DNA from: an uncultured Opitutia bacterium
Lineage (GTDB): Bacteria; Verrucomicrobiota; Verrucomicrobiia; Opitutales; Opitutaceae
NCBI GenBank assembly: GCA_903896015.1
Contig: CAITWF010000009.1
Coordinates: 100,852 to 164,851 of the forward strand
Reading direction: 5' to 3'
DNA length: 64,000 nucleotides
Part shown: in pieces, positions 36,686 through 44,224 of the stretch
Position numbering within the stretch: position 1 is the first letter of the stretch
How the letters are laid out: every line of letters starts with the position of its first letter
Translations under genes and position numbers: made by a program
The notes under the pieces: generated by a model
Databases searched by the model: none
The model's input: the letters and a program-made list of their open reading frames with translations, nothing else
Told to the model about the DNA's origin: nothing

Positions 36686-36707
36686 TCGCGGGAAACAATT
36701 CCCGCGA
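36686..36707. other. 9-base inverted repeat between macB-like and TPR genes
   Basis: TCGCGGGAA and TTCCCGCGA form perfect arms around ACAA, 19 bases before the ATG of the TPR gene. It may be the transcription end of the efflux operon (though no run of T follows) or a regulator of the TPR gene. Confidence 0.5.
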
Positions 36708-36726
36708 TTGCGTGTTTCCCTTTGGC

Positions 36727-37605
36727 ATGAACGCCCGCCTGATTTTCTCCCTGCTCACGCTGTGCGCGATTGCGCACGGCGCGCCGCCGGCGTTCGATAA
36801 AGTCCCGAGCCTCGAAGAGGCGATCGATCTCTTTCAGGCGAAAAACTTTCCCGCCGCCCGCGAAGCCCTCGAAATCATCGTCAAAACGGAACCCCGCAAT
36901 GCCGCTGCCTGTTTTTACCTGGGCCGCACGTTGGAGCGCCGCGGCGACGCCCACGCGCTCGACGAAGCCGTGCCGTGGCTCGAAAAGGCCACGCAGCTCG
37001 AGCCAAACAACGCTACCTATCTCGCCGAGTTCGGCGGCGCCTCGATGCAGCTCGCGCAGAAGAACACCTCTGTCGTCGCCGCCAACAAGGGCCGCGAGGC
37101 CATGGAAAAAGCCGTCCACCTCGATCCCGCGAACCTCGACGCACGCCAGGGGTTGTTTGAGTTCTACGAGCAGGCGCCGTGGCCGCTCGGCAGCAGCGAC
37201 AAGGCCGCCGCGCAACTCTCCGAAATCCGCAAACACGATCCGATCCGCGCGATTGCCCTCAGCGTGCGAATGAAGACCGACGCGAAGGACTATGCCGGCG
37301 CGTTTCGGATTTGCGATGCCGTGCTCGCCAAAAATCCCGACGACTACATCGCCCTCTACCAATACGGCCGCACCGCAGCCCTCAGCGGCGACCGGCTCGT
37401 CCGCGGGCGCGAATGCCTGAAAAAATGCCTCACGCTCACGCCTCCCGGCCCGGCCGCGCCCAAGCCCACCAACGTTTGGAACCGGCTCGGCGATCTTGAG
37501 ATCAAGCTCGGCCACCCGGCCGAAGCCCGCTCCGCCTACGCCACCGCGATCCAACTCGATCCGACAAACCGGCAGGCGACCGACGCGCTCGCGAAATTGC
37601 GGTGA
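36727..37605 (+). CDS. exported TPR protein
   Basis: A 292-residue protein with a signal peptide (residues 1-18, LFSLLTLCAIAHGAP) and several TPR units, among them ALEIIVKTEPRNAAACFYLG, WLEKATQLEPNNATYLAEFG and the C-terminal YATAIQLDPTNRQATDAL. TPR arrays are protein-interaction scaffolds; no enzyme motif is present. The ATG at 36727 is chosen for the signal peptide; the frame is open to 36667. It lies between the efflux operon and the NMT1-type importer, on the same strand, and may serve neither. Probably periplasmic. Confidence 0.82.
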   Translation: MNARLIFSLLTLCAIAHGAPPAFDKVPSLEEAIDLFQAKNFPAAREALEIIVKTEPRNAAACFYLGRTLERRGDAHALDEAVPWLEKATQLEPNNATYLAEFGGASMQLAQKNTSVVAANKGREAMEKAVHLDPANLDARQGLFEFYEQAPWPLGSSDKAAAQLSEIRKHDPIRAIALSVRMKTDAKDYAGAFRICDAVLAKNPDDYIALYQYGRTAALSGDRLVRGRECLKKCLTLTPPGPAAPKPTNVWNRLGDLEIKLGHPAEARSAYATAIQLDPTNRQATDALAKLR

Positions 37606-37619
37606 GCGCGCGCGGCTTC

Positions 37620-37636
37620 AGTGACGACTCGTCACT
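37620..37636. promoter_or_regulatory. 17-base near-perfect palindrome upstream of the NMT1-type importer
   Basis: AGTGACGA and TCGTCACT flank a single C. It sits 35 bases before the ATPase start codon. There is no run of T, so a terminator is unlikely, and a regulator binding site is a fair reading. Arms of this length also arise by chance in a window this size. Confidence 0.4.
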
Positions 37637-37671
37637 TGCTCCGCACGAATTTCCCTCCACGTTGGCCGCGC

Positions 37672-38442
37672 ATGGCCGTCCCGCCCATCGTCGAACTGCG
37701 TGAAGTCACCAAACGTTTCGGTGACGGACCGCTCGTGCTCGATCGCCTCAGCCTCGCCGCGCAACCGGGCGAATTCATCAGTCTAATCGGGCCGAGCGGC
37801 TGTGGAAAATCCACTCTCCTACGCCTGATCGCCGGCCTCAGTCCCGTCACAGCGGGCACGCTGCGCGTCGACGGCGTCACACCCGATGCCGCCGCGGCCG
37901 AACTGGCCTTCGTGTTTCAAGAACCGACGCTGCTGCCGTGGCTCACCGTCGGAAGAAACATCGAACTTGCCCCTCGCCTCCGCGGCATTTCCGCCATGGA
38001 TCGCGCCGCGACCCGCCAACGCGTCCTCGATCTCGTGCGCCTCGGCAACCGCGCCGACGCCTACCCGCGCCAGCTTTCCGGCGGGCAGAAAATGCGCGTC
38101 TCGCTCGCCCGCGCCCTCGCGCTCGAGCCAAAGATTCTTCTGCTCGACGAGCCGTTCGGTGCACTCGACGAAATGACGCGCGAGCACCTCAACGAGGAAC
38201 TGCTTGCGATCCACGCCGAGGCCAAGTGGACAGGGTTTTTCGTGACGCACTCCGTCGCCGAAGCCGTTTTTCTTTCCACGCGCATCGTTGTCATGGCCGC
38301 GAATCCCGGCCGCATTCACAGCGTGATTGCAGTGGATCTTCCCCGCGAACGCACCAACGCAACCCGCGCCTCGCGCGCCTATCTCGACCTCGTTGCGGAT
38401 GTTTCCCAACTTCTCCGCTCGGTCGAATCCACTGCCGCCTGA
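37672..38442 (+). CDS. ABC transporter ATP-binding protein (nitrate/taurine/HMP type)
   Basis: A 256-residue ATPase of the family that serves SsuB, TauB and ThiZ importers. Walker A GPSGCGKST, Q-loop region AFVFQEPTLLPWLTVGRN, signature LSGGQKMRVSLARAL, Walker B ILLLDEPFGALDE and the H-loop FVTHSVAEAVFL are present. The Met at 37672 gives the family start (MAVPPIVELREVTKRFG); a GTG at 37621 would add an unrelated extension. It begins an operon with the permease and binding protein. The 17-base palindrome upstream could regulate it. Confidence 0.9.
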   Translation: MAVPPIVELREVTKRFGDGPLVLDRLSLAAQPGEFISLIGPSGCGKSTLLRLIAGLSPVTAGTLRVDGVTPDAAAAELAFVFQEPTLLPWLTVGRNIELAPRLRGISAMDRAATRQRVLDLVRLGNRADAYPRQLSGGQKMRVSLARALALEPKILLLDEPFGALDEMTREHLNEELLAIHAEAKWTGFFVTHSVAEAVFLSTRIVVMAANPGRIHSVIAVDLPRERTNATRASRAYLDLVADVSQLLRSVESTAA

Positions 38443-38445
38443 GTC

Positions 38446-39237
38446 ATGTCGACGCGCCTTCTTCGTCTGCTCGCCCCTGCTCTGCTCGGCACGCTCATGG
38501 TTACCGCCTGGTATGGCGTCCACCTGTGGCTCGACACCGAAATGCGTTTTCTGCTGCCGACGCCCGTGCAAATCCTCGGTGCGTTTCGCGACAACGGCGA
38601 ATCGCTCGGACGCGCCGCCCTCAACACCGCCGAAGGCGCGCTGCTCGGCTTCGGCGGCGCCGCGCTGGTCGGTTTCCTCTTCGCCGTCGTGCTTTCGCTT
38701 TCCTCGCTCGTGCGCGCGAGCCTCTACCCCTACCTGATGATTTTGCAGATGACGCCCATCATTATCATCGCGCCCATCCTCGTGCTCTGGGTCGGCGCCG
38801 GCTTGAAGAGCGTCGCGATCATCACGTTTCTCATCTGCTTTTTCCCGCTCGTCGTGAACACCACGCAGGGCCTCATCTCAACCGATCGCAACCTCGTCGA
38901 ACTCTTCGCGATGTGGCGCACCGGACGATGGCAGCAGCTCGTCCACCTGCGCATACCCTCGGCGCTGCCCTATTTTTTCACCGGACTGCGCATCGCCGCC
39001 ACCCTCGCCCCGATCGGTGCGCTGGTCGGCGACTACACGGCCGGCAACTCAGACGGCAACGGCGGCGGCCTCGGCTTCCAGGCGATCATTTATTCGAGCC
39101 AGGCGAAATACCCCGCACTCTTCGCGACCGCTGCTGTGACGTGCGCGCTCGGCTTCATTTTCACCGGTGCCGTCGTCGCATTGAGCTGGCTCGCTTTGCA
39201 CCGCTGGCACGATTCGTATGAACGCGCCGACCGCTAA
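38446..39237 (+). CDS. ABC transporter permease (SsuC/ThiX type)
   Basis: A 263-residue inner-membrane permease with about six hydrophobic segments and the cytoplasmic coupling EAA-like loop in AMWRTGRWQQLVHLRIPSAL. PYLMILQMTPIIIIAPILVL and the terminal FIFTGAVVALSWLAL are membrane segments. It starts 3 bases after the ATPase stop and ends 18 bases before the binding protein, so it is in the same transcript. The solute is likely a pyrimidine precursor or a sulfonate/nitrate-like compound; family alone does not decide. Confidence 0.9.
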   Translation: MSTRLLRLLAPALLGTLMVTAWYGVHLWLDTEMRFLLPTPVQILGAFRDNGESLGRAALNTAEGALLGFGGAALVGFLFAVVLSLSSLVRASLYPYLMILQMTPIIIIAPILVLWVGAGLKSVAIITFLICFFPLVVNTTQGLISTDRNLVELFAMWRTGRWQQLVHLRIPSALPYFFTGLRIAATLAPIGALVGDYTAGNSDGNGGGLGFQAIIYSSQAKYPALFATAAVTCALGFIFTGAVVALSWLALHRWHDSYERADR

Positions 39238-39255
39238 TCGCTCCTCCCACTCCCG

Positions 39256-40215
39256 ATGAAACGCCTCCTCGCTCTCGCGCTCCTCGCGGCCACGTCTCTC
39301 GTCGCGGCGGGAAAACCGCTCACCAAACTCTCCGTCCAGCTCGACTGGATTCCGGAGCCCGAGCACGGCGGCCTCTATCAGGCTCTCGCCCGCGGCTACT
39401 TTCGCGAGGAAGGACTGGACGTCGAAATCCGTCCCGGTGGCCCCGGCGCCCACGTGAAGGAAGATCTGCTCACCGGCCGCGTCGACGTCATCCAAGCTGA
39501 CAGCACCAACACCCTGCTGCAACAAGCCGAAGGCCTGCCGTTCGTCCAATTCGCCGCCGTCTTCCAAGACGATCCCTCGGGCATCCTCGTCCATGCCGAC
39601 AGCGCTGTCCACGACTTCGCCGACCTCAACGGCCGGACGGTCATCGCCCGGCCCGAGTGGGCGTTCCTGAAATTTCTCCGTAAGAAATACAAAATCACGT
39701 TCAACACCGTCCCGCAGAATTTTTCCGTCGCCGCGTTTCTCGGCAACCGGGAGGCGCTCCAGCAGGGCTACTTCATCGCCGAGCCTTATCACATCACACA
39801 GGCGGGCGGAAAAATGCCACGCTTCCTCTCGACGTGGGACGCCGGTTTCCGGGCCTACGCCGTGCTCGTCACGAGCAGGAAATTCGCGCGCGAACATCCG
39901 GCCGAGCTGCGCGCCTTCGTGCGCGCGACCGCGCGCGGCTGGAGCGACTACCTTGAGGGAGATCCCGCGCCCGCGCACACGGCCCTGAAGGTCGCGAACA
40001 AGAGTAACACCGACGCGTTCATGAATTTCTCCCGCGCGCAAATCATCGAGGCGAAGCTCGTCATTGGCCGCGACGCCACCGGCGGTCCCGCCAACATCTG
40101 CCGCCTCGACCCCGCGCGCTACACCACACAGATCGCGCAACTCGAGGATCTCGGCATTCTCTCCAAGGGGAAAATCAATGTCGCCGCCGCGATTTCGACC
40201 GATTTCCTCCCTTGA
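39256..40215 (+). CDS. NMT1/THI5-type substrate-binding protein
   Basis: A 319-residue periplasmic binding protein with a signal peptide (residues 1-18). The NMT1 fold is shown by LSVQLDWIPEPEHGGLYQAL, YFREEGLDVEIRPGGPG, VIQADSTNTLLQQ and FIAEPYHITQAGGK. The QLDWxPxxxHxG motif is that of HMP/thiamine-precursor binders such as ThiY, so the ligand may be a pyrimidine precursor of thiamine. I saw no thiamine riboswitch before the operon. It closes the ABC operon; the next gene starts 12 bases later. Confidence 0.88.
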   Translation: MKRLLALALLAATSLVAAGKPLTKLSVQLDWIPEPEHGGLYQALARGYFREEGLDVEIRPGGPGAHVKEDLLTGRVDVIQADSTNTLLQQAEGLPFVQFAAVFQDDPSGILVHADSAVHDFADLNGRTVIARPEWAFLKFLRKKYKITFNTVPQNFSVAAFLGNREALQQGYFIAEPYHITQAGGKMPRFLSTWDAGFRAYAVLVTSRKFAREHPAELRAFVRATARGWSDYLEGDPAPAHTALKVANKSNTDAFMNFSRAQIIEAKLVIGRDATGGPANICRLDPARYTTQIAQLEDLGILSKGKINVAAAISTDFLP

Positions 40216-40227
40216 GGTTTTGCCCGC

Positions 40228-41415
40228 ATGAGTGAAAACATCGATCCCCGAGCGCGTTTCTTTGACTTGCTTCGCGCCGCCGTGAGCGACGCCACGCTCG
40301 TCAAACTCACGCTCGGAAAACCGTGCGGTGCCGATGCGACCTTGCAGAATATCTTTGTGCGCCCCATCGCGCTCAAGGCCGGCCCACACTTTGCGTTTGT
40401 CTCACGCCACGCGACCCGCGACCTCACGAAAAATTTTTCGCCCGAGGAAACGATCGCCGAAATCGATCGCCGGCTTGGCGACGATTTTCTCGACGCGCAT
40501 CTTTTCACGACGGGGCAAACCGCGCAGCTGGAGCTGAAGCACGCCGGCAGGGCGCGGCTTCATCTCACAAAGGCGATCCGCGGAGAAACGACACCCTCCC
40601 CGCGCCCGGCCGCCCACGATCGCGCGAAACACCATCTTGTCTCCGCCGATGCCTCGTGGCTTCGCGCACTCGGCGTGACGAACGATCGCGGCCGTCCGCG
40701 TCAAGGCATGGCGGACAAATTCAGCCAGATCCAGAAATTCGCCGAGCTGCTCTCGCACCTGCTCAACGAGGCAGACCTTCCCTCAGATCGGGCGCTTCAT
40801 GTCGTCGATATGGGTGCGGGCAAAGGTTACCTCACCTTCGCCATCGCGGATATTCTCGGTAACCGTGCCACCGTCGAAGGCATCGAGGCACGGCCTGAAT
40901 TGGTGGCACTCTGCAATCGCCTCGCGCAGGAAAACAAGCTCTCCAATTTGAAATTTTCCGCCGGCCACATTGCGGATGCTTCGCTGCCAGCCGCCGATGT
41001 GCTCATCGCACTCCACGCCTGCGACACCGCGACCGACGACGCGCTCGCCAAAGGGGTCGCTGCGGGTGCGAAACTCATCGTCGTTGCCCCCTGCTGCCAG
41101 AAGGAACTGCGCCCGCAACTCACCGCCCCGCCCGTGCTCGCGGCCGCGCTGCGCCATGGGATTTTTCAGGAACGCAGTGCAGAGTTCGTAACTGACGCCC
41201 TGCGTGCGCAGCTTCTGGAGTGGGCCGGTTACAAAACCAAAGTCTTCGAATTCATCTCCACCGAACACACCGCCAAAAATCTGATGATTGCCGCGATCAA
41301 AGCCCATCCACCCGGTGACGCCGCGATCGCGCAGCGCGCCCGCGATCTTGCACACTTCTACGGCATCCGCCGCCAGAAACTCGCTGCGCACCTCGGTTTC
41401 GCCTTCGCCCCATGA
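40228..41415 (+). CDS. SAM-dependent methyltransferase (Methyltransf_32/METTL25-like)
   Basis: A 395-residue protein whose C-terminal half (from about residue 185) is a methyltransferase: VVDMGAGKGYLTFAIADIL is motif I, LHACDTATDDAL and APCCQKEL are conserved features of the METTL25/GSTCD-type group. The N-terminal half (KPCGADATLQNIFVRPI) is poorly conserved and may bind RNA. The substrate is not known, but its gene overlaps an Rsm22-like gene by 4 bases, hinting at an RNA or ribosomal target. No signal peptide. Confidence 0.82.
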   Translation: MSENIDPRARFFDLLRAAVSDATLVKLTLGKPCGADATLQNIFVRPIALKAGPHFAFVSRHATRDLTKNFSPEETIAEIDRRLGDDFLDAHLFTTGQTAQLELKHAGRARLHLTKAIRGETTPSPRPAAHDRAKHHLVSADASWLRALGVTNDRGRPRQGMADKFSQIQKFAELLSHLLNEADLPSDRALHVVDMGAGKGYLTFAIADILGNRATVEGIEARPELVALCNRLAQENKLSNLKFSAGHIADASLPAADVLIALHACDTATDDALAKGVAAGAKLIVVAPCCQKELRPQLTAPPVLAAALRHGIFQERSAEFVTDALRAQLLEWAGYKTKVFEFISTEHTAKNLMIAAIKAHPPGDAAIAQRARDLAHFYGIRRQKLAAHLGFAFAP

Positions 41416-42419
41416 CGTGGGAGGAAATCGACTGGACCGCGCTCGATCGATTGCGCGCGCGTTTTCTGTCCGGCCGTACCGACGGTGAGCCCTACTGGCA
41501 ATCACGGGCCGACCTCGCGAGCTACGACTTCACGCATGGCGAGCGGATCGGCTGGAAATGGGATCATGTCCTCCGCGAGCTGAAACTGCGCGGCTGGCGT
41601 CCCGAGTCGCGCGCGGTCCTCGACTGGGGTTGCGGCAGCGGCATCGCGGCGCGGCGGGCCATCGCGGCGTTCGGTCCCGAAACTTTCGACTTGCTCACCG
41701 TCTGGGATCATTCGCCCACGGCGTGTGATTTTGCAGCCGAAGCGGCGCAGGCAAAATTCCCCTCGCTGGAAGTCGCCCAGGCCACGCGCGGTTTACTCGA
41801 CAGCGACGCACCCATCGGCCTCTTGCTCGTCAGCCACGTGCTGAACGAACTTCCGCCAGTTGCGCTCGCTGAACTTCGTGAGCTCGCCGCACGCGCGACG
41901 GAAATCATCTGGGTCGAGCCCGGCACGCGCGACGTCAGCCGCCAACTCGGTGCGCTCCGCGAAGAGTTGCACGCTACCTTTCGTGTCGTCGCCCCTTGCA
42001 CGCATTCGAATGCCTGCCCGATCCTCGCGCCGGGCAACGAGCGGCATTGGTGCCACCACTTCGCACCGCCGCCCCCGGAAATCTTCGCCGACTCGAACTG
42101 GGTGAAGTTCGGCCAGCGCGCCGGCATCGATCTGCGGAGCCTTCCCTATTGTTTTCTCGCACTCGATCGACGCGCGAACCTACCCACTCCCTTGGATCTC
42201 TCGCGCGTGATCGGCCGGCCAGAGCATTTCAAGCCTTACGCGCGCGTGCTGAGTTGCGACGCGTCCGGCCTCGCAGAACTGGAGTTGCCCAAGCGCGCCG
42301 ATCCATCGCTCTTCAAGCAACTCGAGCGCACCAAGGCCCCACTCGTCTATCGCTGGCAACGCGATGGCGACAAGCTCACGGGCGGCGAGCCGCTCGTCAC
42401 TTCAACTCGTGAAACTTGA
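41412..42419 (+). CDS. Rsm22-like methyltransferase (small-subunit rRNA type)
   Basis: A 335-residue protein resembling mitochondrial/bacterial Rsm22: motif I VLDWGCGSGIAARRA, then LLVSHVLNEL, and the Cys-rich region PCTHSNACPILAPGNERHWC that in Rsm22 family members may hold an iron-sulfur cluster. Rsm22 proteins are tied to small-subunit maturation. Starts by overlapping the upstream methyltransferase stop (ATGA). The last five to ten residues run through sequence that, on the other strand, is a DUF1080 remnant, so the native C-terminus may have been altered. Confidence 0.82.
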   Translation: MTWEEIDWTALDRLRARFLSGRTDGEPYWQSRADLASYDFTHGERIGWKWDHVLRELKLRGWRPESRAVLDWGCGSGIAARRAIAAFGPETFDLLTVWDHSPTACDFAAEAAQAKFPSLEVAQATRGLLDSDAPIGLLLVSHVLNELPPVALAELRELAARATEIIWVEPGTRDVSRQLGALREELHATFRVVAPCTHSNACPILAPGNERHWCHHFAPPPPEIFADSNWVKFGQRAGIDLRSLPYCFLALDRRANLPTPLDLSRVIGRPEHFKPYARVLSCDASGLAELELPKRADPSLFKQLERTKAPLVYRWQRDGDKLTGGEPLVTSTRET

Positions 42420-42482
42420 TCGAGCGGAAGCTCACGACGTAGCCTTACTCCTGCAGCGCGATGCGGCCGCGTGGGTGTGACG
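42397..42482 (-). pseudogene. remnant of a DUF1080 (3-keto-disaccharide hydrolase) gene, C-terminal end
   Basis: On the minus strand, one frame reads HPRGRIALQE, a stop (TAA), then GYVVSFRSIKFHELK and a stop at 42397-42399. GRIALQ(D/E)xG...FRxIKxxEL is the closing signature of DUF1080 lectin-like domains. The in-frame stop and the lack of the rest of the domain mark it as decayed. A further fragment, DLTSEERKAARTVSKFNGKG, may be more of it (about 42490-42560). The 3' end of the Rsm22-like gene overlaps it. Confidence 0.7.
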
Positions 42483-42639
42483 CAATTTTTTTTCACCCCT
42501 TTCCGTTGAACTTGCTGACTGTGCGGGCTGCCTTACGCTCCTCGCTCGTGAGATCGGGAGCTGCGTCGCCACGGTGCAAGCGCGGCGCTTGACTCGGCTC
42601 CGGCGCTATGAAACAAAAACTGTTCATCTTCATAACATC

Positions 42640-42744
42640 ATGGGCCAACAACTGAACAAGCACATCAAACGCAAACGCCGCGCTGCCTACCTGAAACGCA
42701 AGAAAGCCAAGGCCAAGGTCGCCCTCGCTGCGAAGAAGAAGTAA
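42640..42744 (+). CDS. 34-residue highly basic protein
   Basis: A tiny reading frame starting MGQQLNKHIKRKRRAAYLKR and ending KVALAAKKK. 15 of 34 residues are Lys or Arg and none are acidic, a composition of ribosomal and RNA-binding tails. It has its own stop codon and is followed 29 bases later by a strong Rho-independent terminator, so it is a transcription unit on its own. I recall similar short proteins in Verrucomicrobia but cannot check. Between the Rsm22-like gene and rimO, it looks like a ribosome-associated or nucleoid-associated peptide. No Shine-Dalgarno motif. Confidence 0.7.
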   Translation: MGQQLNKHIKRKRRAAYLKRKKAKAKVALAAKKK

Positions 42745-42773
42745 TTTCGCTCTCGCAATACGCGTTTCGCGAG

Positions 42774-42802
42774 CGGCGGTCTTTGACCGCCGTTTTTATT
42801 TT
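42774..42802 (+). terminator. Rho-independent terminator directly before rimO
   Basis: CGGCGGTC and GACCGCCG are perfect 8-base arms around TTT, followed by TTTTTATTTT. The T-tract ends 3 bases before the rimO ATG (42806). It should end the transcript of the 34-residue basic protein gene. Confidence 0.92.
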
Positions 42803-42805
42803 CCG

Positions 42806-44221
42806 ATGATCAAAGTCAGCCTCATCTCCCTCGGGTGCGCCAAGAATCTCGTCGATTCCGAGATCATGGTCGGCCATCTGCACCAGGCCGGCATGCAGGT
42901 CATCCCCGAGGCGGAGAAGGCCGATGTCGTGATCGTCAACACCTGTTCGTTCATCGACTCGTCGAAAGAAGAATCGATCGGCCACATTCTCGAGGTGCAT
43001 CAGAATCGCGGCATGACGAAGCGCCGCAAGGAACAGAAGCTCATCGTGGCCGGCTGCATGTCGCAGCGCTTCTCGAAGGATCTTTCGACTTCGCTGCACG
43101 ATGAAGTCGACGCGTTCATCGGCCTCGATCAGGTCACGAAGGTCGCGCCTATCATCGAAGGACTTTATGCAAAGGAGCGGGAGAAAAACTCCGCTCCAGT
43201 CTCGTTTATCGAGGGCAAGTCCACTTACATCCCCGACTACGACACGCCGCGCTTCCGGCTCACGCCGAAGCATTTCGCCTACGTAAAAATCGCGGAAGGC
43301 TGCAACCACCCGTGCACGTTCTGCATCATCCCGCAGATCCGCGGCCGTCACCGCAGCCGCACCGTCGCGAGCGTGGTAACCGAGGCCAAGCAACTCATCG
43401 CCGAAGGCGTGAAGGAGCTGAATCTGATTTCGCAGGACACGACGTTCTTCGGCATGGACACGTGGGACGAGCGCCCCAATCCCCGCTCGCCGGTCGACTC
43501 CGCCCGCGGCACCGCGCTCACCACCCTGCTCCGCGAACTCAACGCGATCCCCGGTGATTTCTGGATCCGCCTCCTCTACACGCACCCCGCGCACTGGAGC
43601 GACGAACTCATTCGCACGATCGCCGAGTGCCCGAAGGTGGCGCGCTACATCGACATTCCGCTTCAGCACATCAGCGACCGGATGCTCGGCAAGATGCAGC
43701 GCGAGACAACGGGCGAGTATATCCGCAACCTCATCCGCCGGATTCGCGCGGGGATTCCCGGCATCGCGGTGCGGACGACATTTATCGTGGGCTTTCCCGG
43801 TGAAACCGACGCGGACGTCGACGAACTCTGCGAATTCATCCGCGAAACGAAATTCGAACGCCTCGGCGTGTTTCGCTACTCGCAGGAAGAAGCCACCCGC
43901 GCCGCAAAGCTCGACGAGCAACTGCCGCAAAAAATCAAGGAGGCCCGGTGGCACCGAACGATGGCGTTGCAAAAAGAAATCGCCGCCGAGGTCAGCCAAC
44001 GCTTCGTCGGCCGCACGCTACGCGTGATTGTCGAAGAACCGGGCGTGGCGCGCGGTGAAGCCGATGCGCCCGACATCGACGGCCGCGTTTACGTGCCGCG
44101 CGAACTTCCTGTCGGCGAATTCGCCGAGGTGAAGATCACCGGCTACCAGGACTACGATCTGCTCGCCCTGCCCGTGGGCGCGAAGCCGACCGAATGGAAA
44201 GTCGCGCGCCAGGCGCAATGA
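42806..44221 (+). CDS. rimO: ribosomal protein S12 methylthiotransferase RimO
   Basis: A 471-residue radical-SAM methylthiotransferase that modifies a conserved Asp of ribosomal protein S12. The UPF0004 domain has Cys11, Cys47 and Cys84 (SLGCAKNLVDSE, VNTCSFIDS, VAGCMSQ); the radical-SAM cluster is EGCNHPCTFCIIP (166, 170, 173); a C-terminal TRAM domain ends the protein. It starts just after a terminator, so it must come from read-through, a promoter inside that hairpin, or a leaderless transcript. Convergent mpl is 3 bases from its stop. Confidence 0.95.
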   Translation: MIKVSLISLGCAKNLVDSEIMVGHLHQAGMQVIPEAEKADVVIVNTCSFIDSSKEESIGHILEVHQNRGMTKRRKEQKLIVAGCMSQRFSKDLSTSLHDEVDAFIGLDQVTKVAPIIEGLYAKEREKNSAPVSFIEGKSTYIPDYDTPRFRLTPKHFAYVKIAEGCNHPCTFCIIPQIRGRHRSRTVASVVTEAKQLIAEGVKELNLISQDTTFFGMDTWDERPNPRSPVDSARGTALTTLLRELNAIPGDFWIRLLYTHPAHWSDELIRTIAECPKVARYIDIPLQHISDRMLGKMQRETTGEYIRNLIRRIRAGIPGIAVRTTFIVGFPGETDADVDELCEFIRETKFERLGVFRYSQEEATRAAKLDEQLPQKIKEARWHRTMALQKEIAAEVSQRFVGRTLRVIVEEPGVARGEADAPDIDGRVYVPRELPVGEFAEVKITGYQDYDLLALPVGAKPTEWKVARQAQ

Positions 44222-44224
44222 GCC

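Noticed and set aside
37621..37671. GTG start at 37621 for the importer ATPase
   Set aside because: It would add 17 unrelated residues and overlap the palindrome; the ATG at 37672 starts the family N-terminus.
37500..37672. Thiamine (TPP) riboswitch before the NMT1-type importer
   Set aside because: The gap is too short and I found none of the conserved TPP elements.
42608..42655. 15-codon leader frame MKQKLFIFITSWANN overlapping the 34-residue gene start
   Set aside because: Could be a leader peptide, but short AT-richer frames arise by chance and nothing else supports it.
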